DNA from: Isoetes taiwanensis
Taxonomy: Eukaryota; Streptophyta; Lycopodiopsida; Isoetales; Isoetaceae
Reading direction: 5' to 3'
DNA length: 64,000 bases
NCBI GenBank assembly: GCA_021234155.1
Contig: JAJEKV010000073.1
Span: 3,756,001-3,820,000, forward strand
The notes under the pieces were generated by a model. That model did not search any database. It had not been told where the DNA came from and saw only the letters and a list, made by a program, of their open reading frames with translations. The position numbers and the translations under genes are program-made. The number at the start of each line of letters is the position of its first letter. Positions within the stretch are counted from its first letter, which is position 1. Of this stretch, positions 33,709 to 45,929 are shown piece after piece.

Positions 33709-36700
33709 ATGAAGATCCTTTCTTGGAATCTTAAAGGCATCAAAGGCCCTCTTAAAAAGAGACGTGCCATTGCCCAAATTAGGCTGTATAATGCTGATAT
33801 TATCCTTCTGCAAGAACTCAAACTTCCTTCTTTTGAATGTAGTAATTTAGGGGATTGGATTTACCCTAATTCCTCCTCAATATGGATTGATTCCTCTGGT
33901 GCAAGTGGAGGGCTAGCAATTATTTGGAAGAGAGAGATAAATCACACTTCCTTCTACAATAGTCCTTCAAGGGCTTGGCAAGCCATTATCTGCTCTGTAG
34001 TTCTATCTTTGGTATCATTAATGTATATGCTCCCACTACCCCCAAGGATAGGGAACCCATTTGATCTGAAATTAATAATTGGTTAGTTGCCCAGAACATT
34101 GACAACTGGATTATTGCTGGGGATTTCAATAATACTCCTTGCTGGGATCTTAAATTGGAAAATAAGATAAATATGACTAAAACTAAAAAAGGAAATTGGG
34201 ATTCACTTATTGCAGAAAATGGTCTGATCCATATCCCCTCTTCTACTGCTACCTACACCTGGTCCAATAAGCAAAAGGACAAAGCAAGAGTATATTGCAT
34301 TCTTGATAGATTTTATGTATCCAATCCTTCCACAACCTTCTGGGATAATAGCTATGTTACTAGTGATGAGGGAACCTCAATCTCTGATCATCAACCTCAG
34401 TTTCAATATACCTCTCATATTACCAAAATTCAAAGGCTGGGAAGCACTCCTTACAAGTTTAACACTTCCCTTCTTGACAATGAGAAGTTCCGTTCTCAAT
34501 TTAAAGCTTTCTACGAGGATCTCTCTAGAAATATGGATGACACAGCTGTTGGGGATAGAAATTTGTATTCCATGAAGCATTTCTATGCTAAAATCAAATC
34601 AATAAAGGGGTGGATCAAAAACTGGTCTAAAACTATGCATGATCAATGTAGTAGAGAAAAAAAGCAGCTCATGATGTACATGAAGGATATCATATCTTTG
34701 CTTCAGGATGACCCTTCAAATTCCAACCTGCAATTAGGTGAGGAGATTTTGGAAAGAAGAATTAGGAACATTGAAGAGATAGAGGCTAAGGGCTCTGCTA
34801 TTAGATGTAAGATTAAGTACACCAATGATATGGAATCTGACAGCTCAAAGTTATTTTTTAGAGTTGCAAAAAGCAGGGTGTTGAGAAATTCTATAGCTGA
34901 AGTTCAAGATGATAATGGCAACAACTATTCCTCTCATTCTGAAATTGCCAATTTCTTTAAAGGCAAATGCATGGATCTCTTTTAATGCAAGCCTATCCCT
35001 TCTAACAACATTACAGAGGCTAATGATTTCATGAATATAGTGAATAATGTCTTACCTTCTGCCTCTGAAATTATGGAAGACTCTATTACTGCTCTTCCTT
35101 CACAACAAGATATCCTTGCTACTCTGTCCTCTTTCAATAAAGGTAAATCTCCTGGCCCTGATGGCCTCCCAGCTGAATTCTATATTAAATTTTGGGACAT
35201 TCTCAAAATGGATCTTATCTCTATGGTTCATGCCTTTTGGAATAATGAATATCTTCATCCTTCTATCTCCAGTGGCTTTATTTCCTTGGTTCCCAAAATT
35301 GATCACCCTACTAAATTCCAAGATTGGAGACCTAATCTCTCTTACTAACACTACCTATAAGCTGTGTGCCAAAATTATTGCCTTGAGAATTAACAGCTTT
35401 CTACAAAGGAATATCAGTCAAAATCAGTCAGCCTTTCTTCCTAATAGATAGATTCTTAACAATTATGTGGCAGCCATGGAAGGTTTGCATTGGAATAAGA
35501 TTTCTAATCAAAATTAAATTGCATTCTGCTCAAGCTGGATTTCAAGCGAGCCTTTGACTCAGTCAGATGGGATTTCCTGGAGTTTGCTATGTCTTAACTT
35601 GGTTTTCCTCCCAAACTTATTAATCTTATCTTTGGTCTAAATTCTAGATCTAACTCGGTTGTTCTCATAAATGGTGTTCCCTCTGGCTTTTTCTCTCTTT
35701 CTTGTGGTGTTAGACAGGGATGTCCTGTTGCCCCTTATCTCTTTCTTGTGGCAGCTGACTTACTTATTAAGATCATTACTCATTATCAGAACAATGGCCA
35801 AATCAAAGGGTTAAAAGTCCCTAATACTGATGAGTATCTCACTATTCTTCAATATGCAGATGACATTTTTTCCTTTTTCGATGCTGATTTGGTTAATATT
35901 GAATGCTTTCTCAAAATCATAAACCAGTTCTCATCTGCCTCAGGCATCCATCTAAACATCAACAAAAGTCTAATTATTGGAGATATTCTTCATCAGCATT
36001 TACTTGGAATCAATGTTCTTCCATTTGGCCATGCTACTAAACTGCTGGGTATGCCCCTTTCTTTGAATCAGAGTATTAAAAGCCTTTGGGACCATATTCT
36101 CTTAAGAAATAAGAAAAAATTGAACAACTACAGGAATTATCTTACTCTTGCTGGTAGAACCATTATTGCTAATTCTGTCCTTGCAAGCTCTTATGTTTAC
36201 TTTTCTACAGCCTTAGTTGCTCCTAAAAGTGTATATCTTGAGCTGGAGAAAATCATTAGAAATTTCATATGGAAAGGAAGTCACCTTGTCAACTGGAATT
36301 CTATCTGTAAGCCTAAAAGCTCAGGTGGTCTTGGTTTAAAAACCTTTTTCTTCAAGCTCAGTCTCTTGCTAGGAAATTTGTTTGGAAGGCTATTCAAGGA
36401 AGTCAATCTCCTGCTTATAAGTTCATCAGATTCTGGATCAATCAAAGTCATCCCCATGGGCATCCATCTATTCATCATTTGCTCCCCCACTCTGCCTTCA
36501 TTCATATGAAACCAGCCTCTAATATCTCTCCTCTCATGGGTAATTTGATCAAGGCCTGGAATTCTATCTCTCCTAACTTCCAATTCATTTCAAGAGAGAA
36601 ATTACATAATGATCTATCTATCTTTTGGAACCCTATTCTGGCTGATCAGAATTCTTTAGTTCTAGCAAGTAAACATCCAACTATATATAAAAAATGGCAT

Positions 36701-37533
36701 GAACTGCTGGTCTAGATTACATCAGAGACCTTTTCTCAGGAGGGAGAATTATTTCTTGGACTAAATTGAAAGAAATCATTAAGGGTACCTCATCTGACAA
36801 AAAGATCTTTACTCATATCAGACCCTATCTCTCTAATCTTTCTCCTAATCCTGGTAAAGAGGACTGGACCATAAATGGCAAAGGAAAATATAAAGTTAAG
36901 AATGTTTACAATGCTTTATCTTCCAATCCTGATATCAGTAAAGCTATGATTAAATGGTCTATTAATCAAGCTCAGCTTAAGATCCTTTTCCATAATGTAT
37001 GGAATTCTTACTGTCCACCAAAAATATCATATTTTATCTGGCTTCTTGCCAATGACAGCTTGAATAATCTGTACTCTTTATCTAAAAGAAATCTTAACAT
37101 TATGGCAAACTGCCCCTTGGGATGTGATAGAATTGAGGACATGTCTCATATTTTTTGTTGTAACAAATTGAATGACTTCTGGACTTGGATTGCTGGTAGA
37201 TTTGGTATTGTGAATGATGGAAATTTTATTTCATTTATTCAGTATGATGATAGTTTTCAAAACACAGTTATTTTCATTGCACTTTGGAATATTTGGAAAG
37301 CTAGAAATCATGTCTTGTATGGAAAGAAAAGACCACCTATCTTTTGGATGAAGATGCATTTTCAATTTGACTTCGAAACCATTGCCACTGCTCACAAAAA
37401 GAAATATGGGACTAACTATGACAGGAATTGGGAGAACCATGGAGAATACAAGGGTCATTATGATTTATTTGCTTCAATTTTGAATGTTGTGGATTCTAAC
37501 ATTTTTCTTTCTGATGATCCTATAATATCTTGA
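33709..37533 (+). pseudogene. LINE ORF2: endonuclease and reverse transcriptase, frameshifted
   Basis: Starts MKILSWNLKGIKGPLKKRRA and includes IILLQELKLPSFE, IIAGDFNNTPC and SISDHQP, the active-site segments of an apurinic-type endonuclease. Reverse transcriptase follows: KGKSPGPDGLPAEFY (35,140), LDFKRAFDSVRWDFLEF (35,530), RQGCPVAPYLFL (35,715) and the catalytic YADDIFSF (35,855). The last part (36,766-37,533) has the zinc-binding RT-associated domain with CPLGCDRIEDMSHIFCC. Frame changes near 34,090, 34,990, 35,350, 35,510, 36,500 and 36,715 make it inactive. Confidence 0.88.
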
Positions 37534-38341
37534 TTTTCTACGTGGTAATGGAAGGAGGAAATTTGATGACAACTCACCATTCAGTCAATCTGCAAAAGAT
37601 CAGAACATGAAGAACAACATTGCATCTTCAATGGAATCCTTTCTTATGAGAACAGGACACATAAGATATCAGAAAGAAAGTGAGGATTTATGGGCTGCTA
37701 TCTTCTGCATGGAAGTTGTACAAGTTCATTGCTTGTAGACATTCTTGGCAAATCACAATTTCATACTCACCGAGAGGCAGATGACAAGATATAGAACAAT
37801 GTACTACAACCACAAGCTCCTTGCTGATCTATATGGATCCTTGCTCATTCTTTTGGAGGACAAAGACAAATTCTGGCTTTTCTACAACAATAACTGGTCT
37901 CTTGATCACTACATTTTTTGTTCAACTGATGCATTTAATGCCTACTTCAACTCAGTCTTCTTCTCTGATTCCTGAGCTTCACATCCTTCATCCCAACAGA
38001 AACATGCTCCTGCTTTTGTTTAATTTTGATCTAGATTACTTTTTTGGAAAGATTAACTTGTTGGCAGGATTTTACAGTTTAGGCAAGTTGATACCTCAAG
38101 TGATCTCTACATCAAAATGGACTACCTTGGAGCTGTTCTCACACATGAACACTTAGGCTCTATTTGTTTACTTATCTGCTGCTGACTGTTCTCTCCACAT
38201 GTTTTAGAGCTCATAATTCCTGTACTGTGAAGCTCTATGCTGGTTTTCATAATTTCATTTTGGTGCGATTTTCTAGCAAAAGCACATACTTTGCTATGTA
38301 CTTGAGATTTTATAATTAATGATAAAATTGTCTCTTACTTT

Positions 38342-38355
38342 CAAAAAAAAAAAAA
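38342..38355 (+). repeat. LINE poly-A tail
   Basis: Thirteen A residues directly before the 3' target duplication. Confidence 0.9.
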
Positions 38356-38469
38356 GAATGGAGCGGAGCAGCCACGTTTTATCTATCCATAATCCACTAA
38401 AACCTTAAAGCTTGATTGCGGAATTTGCTTCACAAGTCTCTGGCTGGATCGTTTCCGAGATAGCCCAAA

Positions 38470-38482
38470 GGCTCTGATACCA
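38470..38482 (-). other. Primer-binding site, initiator tRNA-Met
   Basis: The minus strand reads TGGTATCAGAGCC directly after the LTR end, the standard plant Copia/TRIM primer site. Confidence 0.8.
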
Positions 38483-38669
38483 TGTAGAAAATCAGAGATC
38501 TACAGTAGAAAATTGGATATGAATAGATGGAGATGGTGAGAAAAGCCCTCACCGTAGCATACAATATATACCTTTTGAAGAGGTATGACTGTGCCAAAGA
38601 GACACGACTCATGACATCGGACTGGATCGATGACCTGGATTATGTATACGTGGAGGCTAATCTTCAACA
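38483..38669 (-). repeat. 5' LTR (minus strand)
   Basis: Begins TG and ends CA on the minus strand, contains a TATA-like GGTATATATTG and is directly followed by the primer-binding site. Confidence 0.7.
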
Positions 38670-38674
38670 TGCAA

Positions 38675-39375
38675 AATGAAACAAGGCGACTTGAAATTGC
38701 ACCTCCAAATTCAAGTCACCAACACACAAATACAAAGCACTTGGTAATTGTTGTCTCAAATATCAATATATGATGTCTTAATTTACAAGCTAGAACATTT
38801 GTAACATGTTTCTTAATAAATACACACACCCTTTGCTAGATAGGCTCGATTTCTAACCCTGCAATTGCTATTAGCAACTGATGCAACAATTTAACATTCC
38901 TGATGTTCTATTTCTCATGCCTTCTAGTCAAGAATATAATTTCAGTTCACATCAGCAGACCTATGCTTCAACTACTATAACACTTCAAGCACCATTATAG
39001 GTTGATGTGTGCAGCACGCTATTCAAGGAAAATACTTTATTTAGTCTAGAGCCTAGTTATTATGATGTTTGATGGCTTCATTGTATGTTTTCAATTCCAC
39101 CGTTTTTCAGAGGGTCCAGATTGCGAGCTCGAAGGAAACGCCACATCGATCCTTTTCATCACTTTGCTTTTATTTAGTAAGTGTAATTTACTCAGCACAG
39201 ATGTACGTTTGATGACTAGGGTTACTTTAGATGACAAGGTTTTTTGGTTGCAGTGTAATGTAACAAACATCGCCTTCGCGATCCTGCTCAGCATTAAATT
39301 GAATCTTTATAGGGTGTGTGCTTTTGGAAAGTTTGAGTACTTAGTATTTGGTTGCAAGGATCACCGCCGTGATTT
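38675..39375. other. No intact gene; possible 5' part of the next element
   Basis: Contains ATCGCCTTCGCGAT-type palindromes (39,268-39,282 and 39,359-39,372), the latter inside a likely intron ending TTTTTGCAG at 39,399. Confidence 0.4.
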
Positions 39376-40076
39376 TTGACGAGCAATTATTTTTGCAGGA
39401 TGAGAGAACTTGTGGAACTTTGCATCAACGGTAAGAAGGTAGCAGATGGTAGAGCACACAATTTCATGCACCATCACAATGTTCCCATGCCAGAGGGATT
39501 GGTTGTTGTTTCTCTTCAAAATGTCTTTGATGGGCAGATGCCCCTGCCATATCCTGAGGCAGGGACGGAGACACTTTGTGAGGTTGTGGGTGCCTTTATT
39601 CTTTGACAGAAGAAATATATCAAGGATTACCTGAGCGAGACAGATGAGGTTTGCACCCCTCCGGCACAGATTAAGCACACAAATTGGCAATACAGAGGCA
39701 AGGCTGCGTCTAAAATAGAAGAAACCAACATACTGCAAAGGTCTCTAGAGATGCGCTTGTAGAGAAGCCATGTGTTTTGTTGCATGAATGCTGCAATCTG
39801 GCATACGCAACTGGCGTCATCATTTTTACGAATCCAAACTATGCTGTAGGTGACATGAAGTTGGGAGACGAATGGTTAGCAGCTACTACAATGCGCCTGT
39901 TTCCCATGCCTGCCAAGATTACAATGCGGTGTCAAGCATGCGCAAAAATGCCACAAATGCATGATCTCGTGAGATGGCCAATAGCATTGGTCCTTGTTGA
40001 CAATGTTCCCGTTTCCAGACTAGTGGTGGCGGTCAAGGAGATGATTGTGGAAAATGAACCATATATTTTAAAATAA
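39376..40076 (+). pseudogene. Transposon-associated protein with two DUF8039-like halves
   Basis: First piece: MRELVELCINGKKVADGRAH, then VPMPEGLVVVSLQNVFDGQM, PLPYPEAGTETLCEVVGAFI and LWQKKYIKDYL after a stop. Second piece (39,760-40,076) starts CVLLHECCNLAYATGVIIFT and repeats a similar plan (VALVLVDNVPVSRL). This is the style of the DUF8039-type domain linked to plant CACTA/En-Spm-like genes. Stops and frame changes show decay. Confidence 0.45.
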
Positions 40077-40199
40077 GAGATGATCTAAGAAAAGACACTA
40101 CAAGATGGTCAATCAGAGACCAAGAGCACGTCGAGTAAGCATGAAAGAAAAACCATCGCTTAACCTATTCTCGACTTCAGGTCATCACTGTGTTGCCTG

Positions 40200-41250
40200 A
40201 GAAGATGTTGTGCTAATTTCACTTTCAAAGAGGTAGCCGAGGTGAGGACCTTCTACTCGAACATGAGATGCTCAGAGCGCATAAGCTTTGCATACAATAT
40301 GCTAGATCTGTGTTCTGAAAATGGTAATGTGAAAGAAATAATGCTAAATAACAAGTAGATGTGGGTGAAAACATGGCATAGAGCATATGGTATTCCCATT
40401 TCTACATTTTACAAATGGAGGAAGCTCTTCTTGGAGGGCCATAGAATTGCAGAACATGGAAATTGTGGTTTCAAGAAGACGAGATCTCATACACTGGCTA
40501 GTAATGCCATGCTATCTATGTATGTAGATGAAAATGCGGAAACGATGCCATGCCACTCAAAAGTTACGAGTGAGGGCATCAGACAAAATGTGAAGAGGCT
40601 GCCTTCTATATTGACCAAAAAAGATATACATCAGGAGATAGATAGTACCGTTACAGAGATGACAGGGAAGCATGTCTCTCCCTCATCCTTTCTAGCTGGA
40701 TGGAAGGAGAACCATTCAGAGGTTGCAATTGCGAAGAGAATCGCATTTTTGAAGTGCAATACTTGTATTGTAATAAAGGAAAATCTTGCTAAGACAAGAG
40801 ATCCAAATGAGAGAAGAGAGCTTGCAGTTGAAAGAAAAGCATATTACTGCACAAATCTCATGTAAAAGTCTTTACTGATTCTCACTGCTCTCCTGAGCAC
40901 GCCCTAACCATTATACGTGACAAAATGGATCAGAATAAGACCATGGTTTCTCGTCTGAAAAAGCTAGCAAAATTTGTGTGGAGAGGAAAATGACTCAAAG
41001 TGAGTCTAACAGGTGCTCTGATGCATGGCCATGGTATCGGTGCCTGGGCCACTTTTCATTAAATCTTTAGTCTGACGATTCCAACTTTCACGTTGGATCC
41101 TTGAATCATGCATTTAATGATAGCTGGGGCCACTTGAGAGATGCAGATCGATCTAAAAGCTATTGGGCAGAAATTAAGCACCGAAGTTTTGAGGACTAAG
41201 GTAGTCAATGACACTAGAAATGATTTTTTGCATCCTTCAAAGGGGCTTGT
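40200..41250 (+). pseudogene. Decayed DDE-type transposase-like gene
   Basis: The frame 40,359-40,865 continues upstream through a single TAG (FTFKEVAEVRTFYSNMRCSE). It holds YGIPISTFYKWRKLF, a probable helix-turn-helix, then RIAEHGNCG, PSSFLAGW and a Cys motif FLKCNTC. After a frameshift near 40,860 comes IIRDKMDQNKTMVSRL and LTGALMHGHG, an Asp-containing segment typical of a large transposase-like family seen in non-seed plants, protists and animals. I recognise the pattern but not a named superfamily. Confidence 0.5.
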
Positions 41251-42310
41251 GGAAACAAAGAAGCTATAGAAGAGGCTCTACTTGTAGCTAGATAATTGCC
41301 CAGGTAAAGAACAAGAACATATATATGTTCTCTTACTTATTATACCTAGTTTGGTTGGGCATCTATGATCAGGTGTAGCTGGGGTTCGTGATGGTCTGAC
41401 ACACCCATTATGACTTAAATGCTCTGTTTGGAAACTACTCAACCCTCTTGAGAAGGTCGGATGCATTAACTATTCCCGAACTTATGCAGCTCTTTAGGGA
41501 GTGTCCAAGTCTCCTGTAAAAGCCTGGGTTTTGAATGTCTGCAACATTCAACATGCGTACCTTAGAAATATTGTCAGTCGGGAGGTGAATGGATGCCTCA
41601 TACTATGCATATATAATGTTATCTATCTGACATTAGTCATAAAATGGAGTTATCTTTATATGCTTACATTGAAGTCAGGTTAACCAATTTTGCATGTAGA
41701 AGCCAGGCAAACATATGCAAGTAGAAGTTGGCATCTAGGCACATACAATATTAGTGCCACATCTGCCATATATACTATACTATTAGCATAGCGATTAACA
41801 AAGATTGACTGGAAAGAAGTGACCATAATCTGTACAATAATCTGATGCCTCTGCCCTGAGAATTGTTCTAATAATAGCACATGCATTTATGATGGCTACA
41901 AAGAATGCATTTATGACGCATACCTTCTCCATACTACCACATTTAATGTAACTTACAACCAGAGAGCTGCCAACAAACACATCTCACTAATATTCACTTC
42001 TAATGTTCAAATAAAATTCCATCATAAGCAAACAACCAAATGAGATGATCGCTTAGAATGGCAGTAGAATTAGGCCCATTATGGGTCGTGCAACGTCCAT
42101 AGCTAATCCCTAATCATGCCCATTATGGGTCATAGATTGCCAATCCCTAACGGTTGCAGCACAAAAGGACAAGATGGTGAAGTGGACATTACTTAGCTCT
42201 TGCCATAACAGTTACAACCAGCTTTATTAACTGATGCACAAACTGATGCAAATGGCATTATTGAAATAATCTATTTTCAATCATGGCCAATACTTAGACA
42301 ATAGTAAGCA

Positions 42311-42377
42311 GATGCATATCAGTTTAGCTAATATCAGACTTGCATCTGCATATCAGTTTAGCTAATATCAGACTTGC
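42311..42377. repeat. Tandem duplication, about 33 bp
   Basis: Two copies of GCATATCAGTTTAGCTAATA followed by TCAGACTTGC, head to tail. Confidence 0.85.
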
Positions 42378-43887
42378 TATGTAAATGTACTTGATAAAAT
42401 AAACAGAATTATTCTGATATATATACTACAATCTGATGCACGTTTTTAACTTTGTGACATTCTTCTATTTTTGACAAGCATTCCCTATAGCAGCTGATTC
42501 TACAGCCTCTTGAATGGTTGAAATGGGCTCCTGGATGGCCGCAATGGTGTTCTGGCAGCAATCCTGAGTTCCCTCGCCATCGATGACATCTTCGATCTTG
42601 TTTGAACTTGGCTTAACATGGGGGGATGTGCGAGGATTAGACACAAACATGTGATTTCAGGCGTTGTTAAGACATTGTTAATCTGTAATAAAGGACCAAG
42701 GTGCTTTACTCTTGGCCACACCTATATAAGATTTTAGAGATTTATCCATAAGCAGACTATGCAAATAACAAAAGTCAAGACAATTAGCCTACCAAAAATG
42801 TCAGTGCCAAAGTGGCAAAAACCATTCCATACAGAAAGGCTCGACTAATAGCCCTTCTTAAGATGACATGCCCTTACTTTTAAGACTGATTGAATTTTTC
42901 GCCTTCTAGAATTTTATTTACATGTATTCACATGCCCTCTATTTTTTTTTTTATCTAGGATCTCATGCTTAAGGTATAGATAGGATTGCACAATTCAGGC
43001 ATCAATTGTTGTCTGGGTTGGCTATGGAGCTGCATTGTTTTATGATATCAGAGTAACGATTCTGTTGAAGAGTACGGCTAAGAGTACAACCCTTAGAGAA
43101 ACAATGTCATGGCAGTGCAACATTCCGCATGCAAATGTTTAAATAGACCATAGAGCTTAGATGAAGTCCCGGAATAACCTGTTCCATATTGCATATTCAT
43201 CTTTTCTTTCTCCATAAAGATTTGACAGTATAAAAATACTCATCTTCAGCAAGAAATATTCTCCTATGCATTTGTACTGTCCTTCAGATCTTTGAGCATG
43301 AAACAATGAAGTCTGATCAGATAAATAAAAGATATGGCAAAACAAAGGGCTGGAACGTTAGTTACTGCTACAAAAAAAAAACTCATTAGTTCTCAACGTC
43401 TAGTTCAATTTCAGCATTGCAATTTTATTGCCCAACTTCTCGCCATCTATTTGGTCTATTTTTTCCACCATCTATTTACTCTAATGCCTGCCCCGGGGGG
43501 TGCACCTCTATATATGGACAGATGGCATCTGCGTTCGAGGGGTCACAGAAAAACCCCTGTATACGGCTTTTTGGAGTAAAAAAACCCATACCATACGGTT
43601 TTTCGAACTAACATACATTATAGCCCCTATCCGTAGATTTACGATTGATTGTGCCAAATTATATAACCCCTTTCCGACTTTGTACCTTTTGTGAGGACAT
43701 AGGTCTAGGGTTCCATTTAGAGGCCACATATGCTTGCATGGACCCCCATGGACCTTGATCACGTTGAGTTGGTCACGTTCCAGGGTAAACATGGCACATT
43801 GATCACGGGGTCTATGCAACAGAGGAGGTGAATAATCGAAATATTTTTCCCATTACACCATTGGACTTGAGAACTAGCTTAGAAAGC

Positions 43888-44032
43888 TATTAGAATGAAA
43901 TGCTATTAGAATGAAATGCTATTAGAATGCTATTAGAATGATGTATGAGAACTATGGTATTGAAATATGGTATTGAAATAGGGAAATATGAGAAGTATTG
44001 TATTGAAATATGGTATTGAAATATGGTATTCA
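43888..44032. repeat. Short tandem repeats of two kinds
   Basis: First CTATTAGAATGAAATG units (three to four), then AATATGGTATTG units (five or more), side by side. Confidence 0.9.
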
Positions 44033-45399
44033 CTTCATTATATTGAGGAGTCATGGTCACTTCCTTGAGTGAAAGCAATGTTCGAAAACAATTTCTCGAT
44101 TGAACCTTAAATGGCACCCAATACACTCATTGGTTAAGTGTGATTGATCTCCATTACTGTTTGAAACAACTAAAAGAAGACAATTCACACACTCTAGCAA
44201 ACACATTTCGAATTGATAATGCATTGCATGAAAGGGATATATTCATATTGTAATGGTGAGCTATGTTTGCAGTAACAGTATATTGTTTTGATGAGCTAAA
44301 GTTGCAGTATCAGAAGTTTCTATATTATACAGGGATCTTTATTGTTGCATAGTATATGAAGAAGAAATGTGGGAACCTGGAACTTAGCCTAAGTTGCAGA
44401 AGGAGAACTACTATTATGCAAAAGAGTCGAAAGTCCCTAAGGTTAAGGCCTATTGTTTAATGGTTGGGAAAAGCCAATGGTTTTAAGGCCTAATGGTTAA
44501 TGGTGGGAAAAAGCCAATGGTTAACTGATAATTCATTGGCAATCAAATGTGTTTGAACAGCTAGCATGAGACGAAGTTAGATAGGAGAAGCTCAACCGGC
44601 GCCGGTTCCTGTTGGATCGGTCTGGTGCTCTAACAATGAAAATATAAGAAGGATGCAACGTTTGTATTGACAGAGGCCGAATATTGAGTGCCGGATCCAT
44701 AAGTTTATGGATGCCTGGGCCGTCGGTGTTTTTAGCTCATTGCAATGAATCTCGATTCATAAACCATTGCTATTGTATTGCTACAGTACTCAAAATATTA
44801 AGTTTCAATAGTCTAAGGTTTTCTTTGAGGCTAAGGTTGTAAATGATCCTTATGCAAGTTATGATATGAATTGAGAAAAGAAATTGAACATTGGATTGAC
44901 CTACTTCTAACTAAACCTTTCATTGCATGACTTATACATAGAGGTGTAAAAAGTTGTTGTTCTTTGTCTCTTCTTATTGCATCTTTTGCACCAATTTTGA
45001 TGTCCATTGATAACTTAAACATCCTTCTCAATTATAGATTGACTGCCTTCTTGTAAACCATAGGTGCAAATGCGCACAAATGAAGATGTAAATGGGCAAT
45101 ATTTTTTTTCAAATACCTCTCAAAAAAAGGTAACCAAGGCACGTATTAGTAAACCATGAATCGATGATAAAACATGAAATTATTATAGCAAGCCAACGGA
45201 TAAATAAGGAGGGACGGACATGTTGAGAGAGAAAAAGATGGACCTTGCAAATATTTTTTAAAAGTTTTGCATGCTCCTCCCAACAACAAAGAGAGACCAC
45301 ATCCATGCCACATTTACGAATGAGTCTTTCAATAATAATGCGGACCTATATTGAAAGAAACCTTCTTGAGCATATTATCTTGTGGACATAATAACCGAG

Positions 45400-45800
45400 A
45401 CAGAAATGTGGCCCACCTTAGTCTTGAAACGATTTTTGAATCGTTTATCCATAACAACAAATCCATCTACCGGTGACTTGGTGTATTTTTCAAGATCTTC
45501 CGGCGACAATAACGGCAACAATAACTTTGATGAATCCAAGAACAGTCGCAAAGGATCCAAAACCATGTCACAAAGGAAATAGAATCGGGACTAGCGGATA
45601 AAGATTAGATGTACCTTTACTATTTCTCGGCTTCGTCTTTTTAACGACTCAAAACTAACGGTAAAATATCCGGTATCACTTGACACGCATTGGATGAAAA
45701 CTTCGTAAATCAATCTTGAAATTGCGATAATGGCTGCACTTTGCATTTGAGAAGACTTCCCCGCAATGCAGCCCGTAACCCGATACAACATGAATAGTAG
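45400..45800 (-). pseudogene. RRP12: RRP12-like fragment (HEAT-repeat ribosome assembly factor), frameshifted
   Basis: RRP12 is a HEAT-repeat protein needed for export and maturation of pre-ribosomes. One block (about 45,790-45,615) reads LYRVTGCIAGKSSQMQSAAI then ISRLIYEVF and LKRRSREIVK, ending at donor GTACAT. A second (about 45,545-45,417) reads VLGFIKVIVA, then after a one-base frame change SPEDLEKYTKSPVDGFVVMD and KNRFKTK, ending at donor GTGGGC. These match adjacent conserved stretches of RRP12 (AGK...MxSAAxxALxRLIYEF; VLGFIKV; RFKTKVR). The frameshift and the absence of an AG acceptor before VLGFIKV indicate a pseudogene. Flanking exons were not found. Confidence 0.65.
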
Positions 45801-45929
45801 ACTTCATAAATAGAACCCGAGAAGAAGATAGAGTGGCCATCATTAATCACATTCATTTTTGATTATATAAATTGGAAAATCTCTCGTAGTCTACATAACT
45901 AAAGCTTTAATTCTAGTCGTCACCGGATT

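Larger units (their letters stand above)
30503..38354 (+). mobile_element. Near full-length LINE (L1-type non-LTR retrotransposon)
   Basis: A 14-bp perfect target duplication AGAATGGAGCGGAG flanks it (30,489-30,502 and 38,355-38,368) and a poly-A of 13 bases ends it. Inside, in order: 1 kb 5' region, ORF1 with a CCHC-like zinc knuckle, ORF2 with endonuclease, reverse transcriptase and a C-terminal Cys/His domain. ORF2 has several frameshifts and stops, so the copy is inactive. It sits inside the minus-strand LTR element. Confidence 0.93.
29716..38669 (-). mobile_element. Deleted small-LTR Copia-like retrotransposon carrying nested insertions
   Basis: On the minus strand: a 187-bp 5' LTR (38,669-38,483, TGTTGAAG...TTTTCTACA), a primer-binding site (38,482-38,470), a gag-like frame, then only the last 17-18 bp of a 3' LTR (29,716-29,732, identical to the 5' LTR end). 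Flanks CGCAA (29,711-29,715) and TGCAA (38,670-38,674) differ by one C/T and look like a 5-bp target duplication. Removing the MITE and the LINE leaves an element of about 0.8 kb. Pol is absent. Confidence 0.7.
41290..45400. other. Intergenic repeats, no gene recognised
   Basis: Holds a tandem duplication at 42,311-42,377 (unit TGCATATCAGTTTAGCTAAT...), two copies of GCCCATTATGGGTC (42,074 and 42,117) and a short tandem array at 43,888-44,032. Frames near 42,465-42,721 and 43,334-43,819 have no family resemblance. Confidence 0.5.

Noticed and set aside
43480-43700. Possible small gene cluster of overlapping plus-strand frames
   Set aside because: Three frames overlap with no codon preference; the region is repeat-like with a C/G run.
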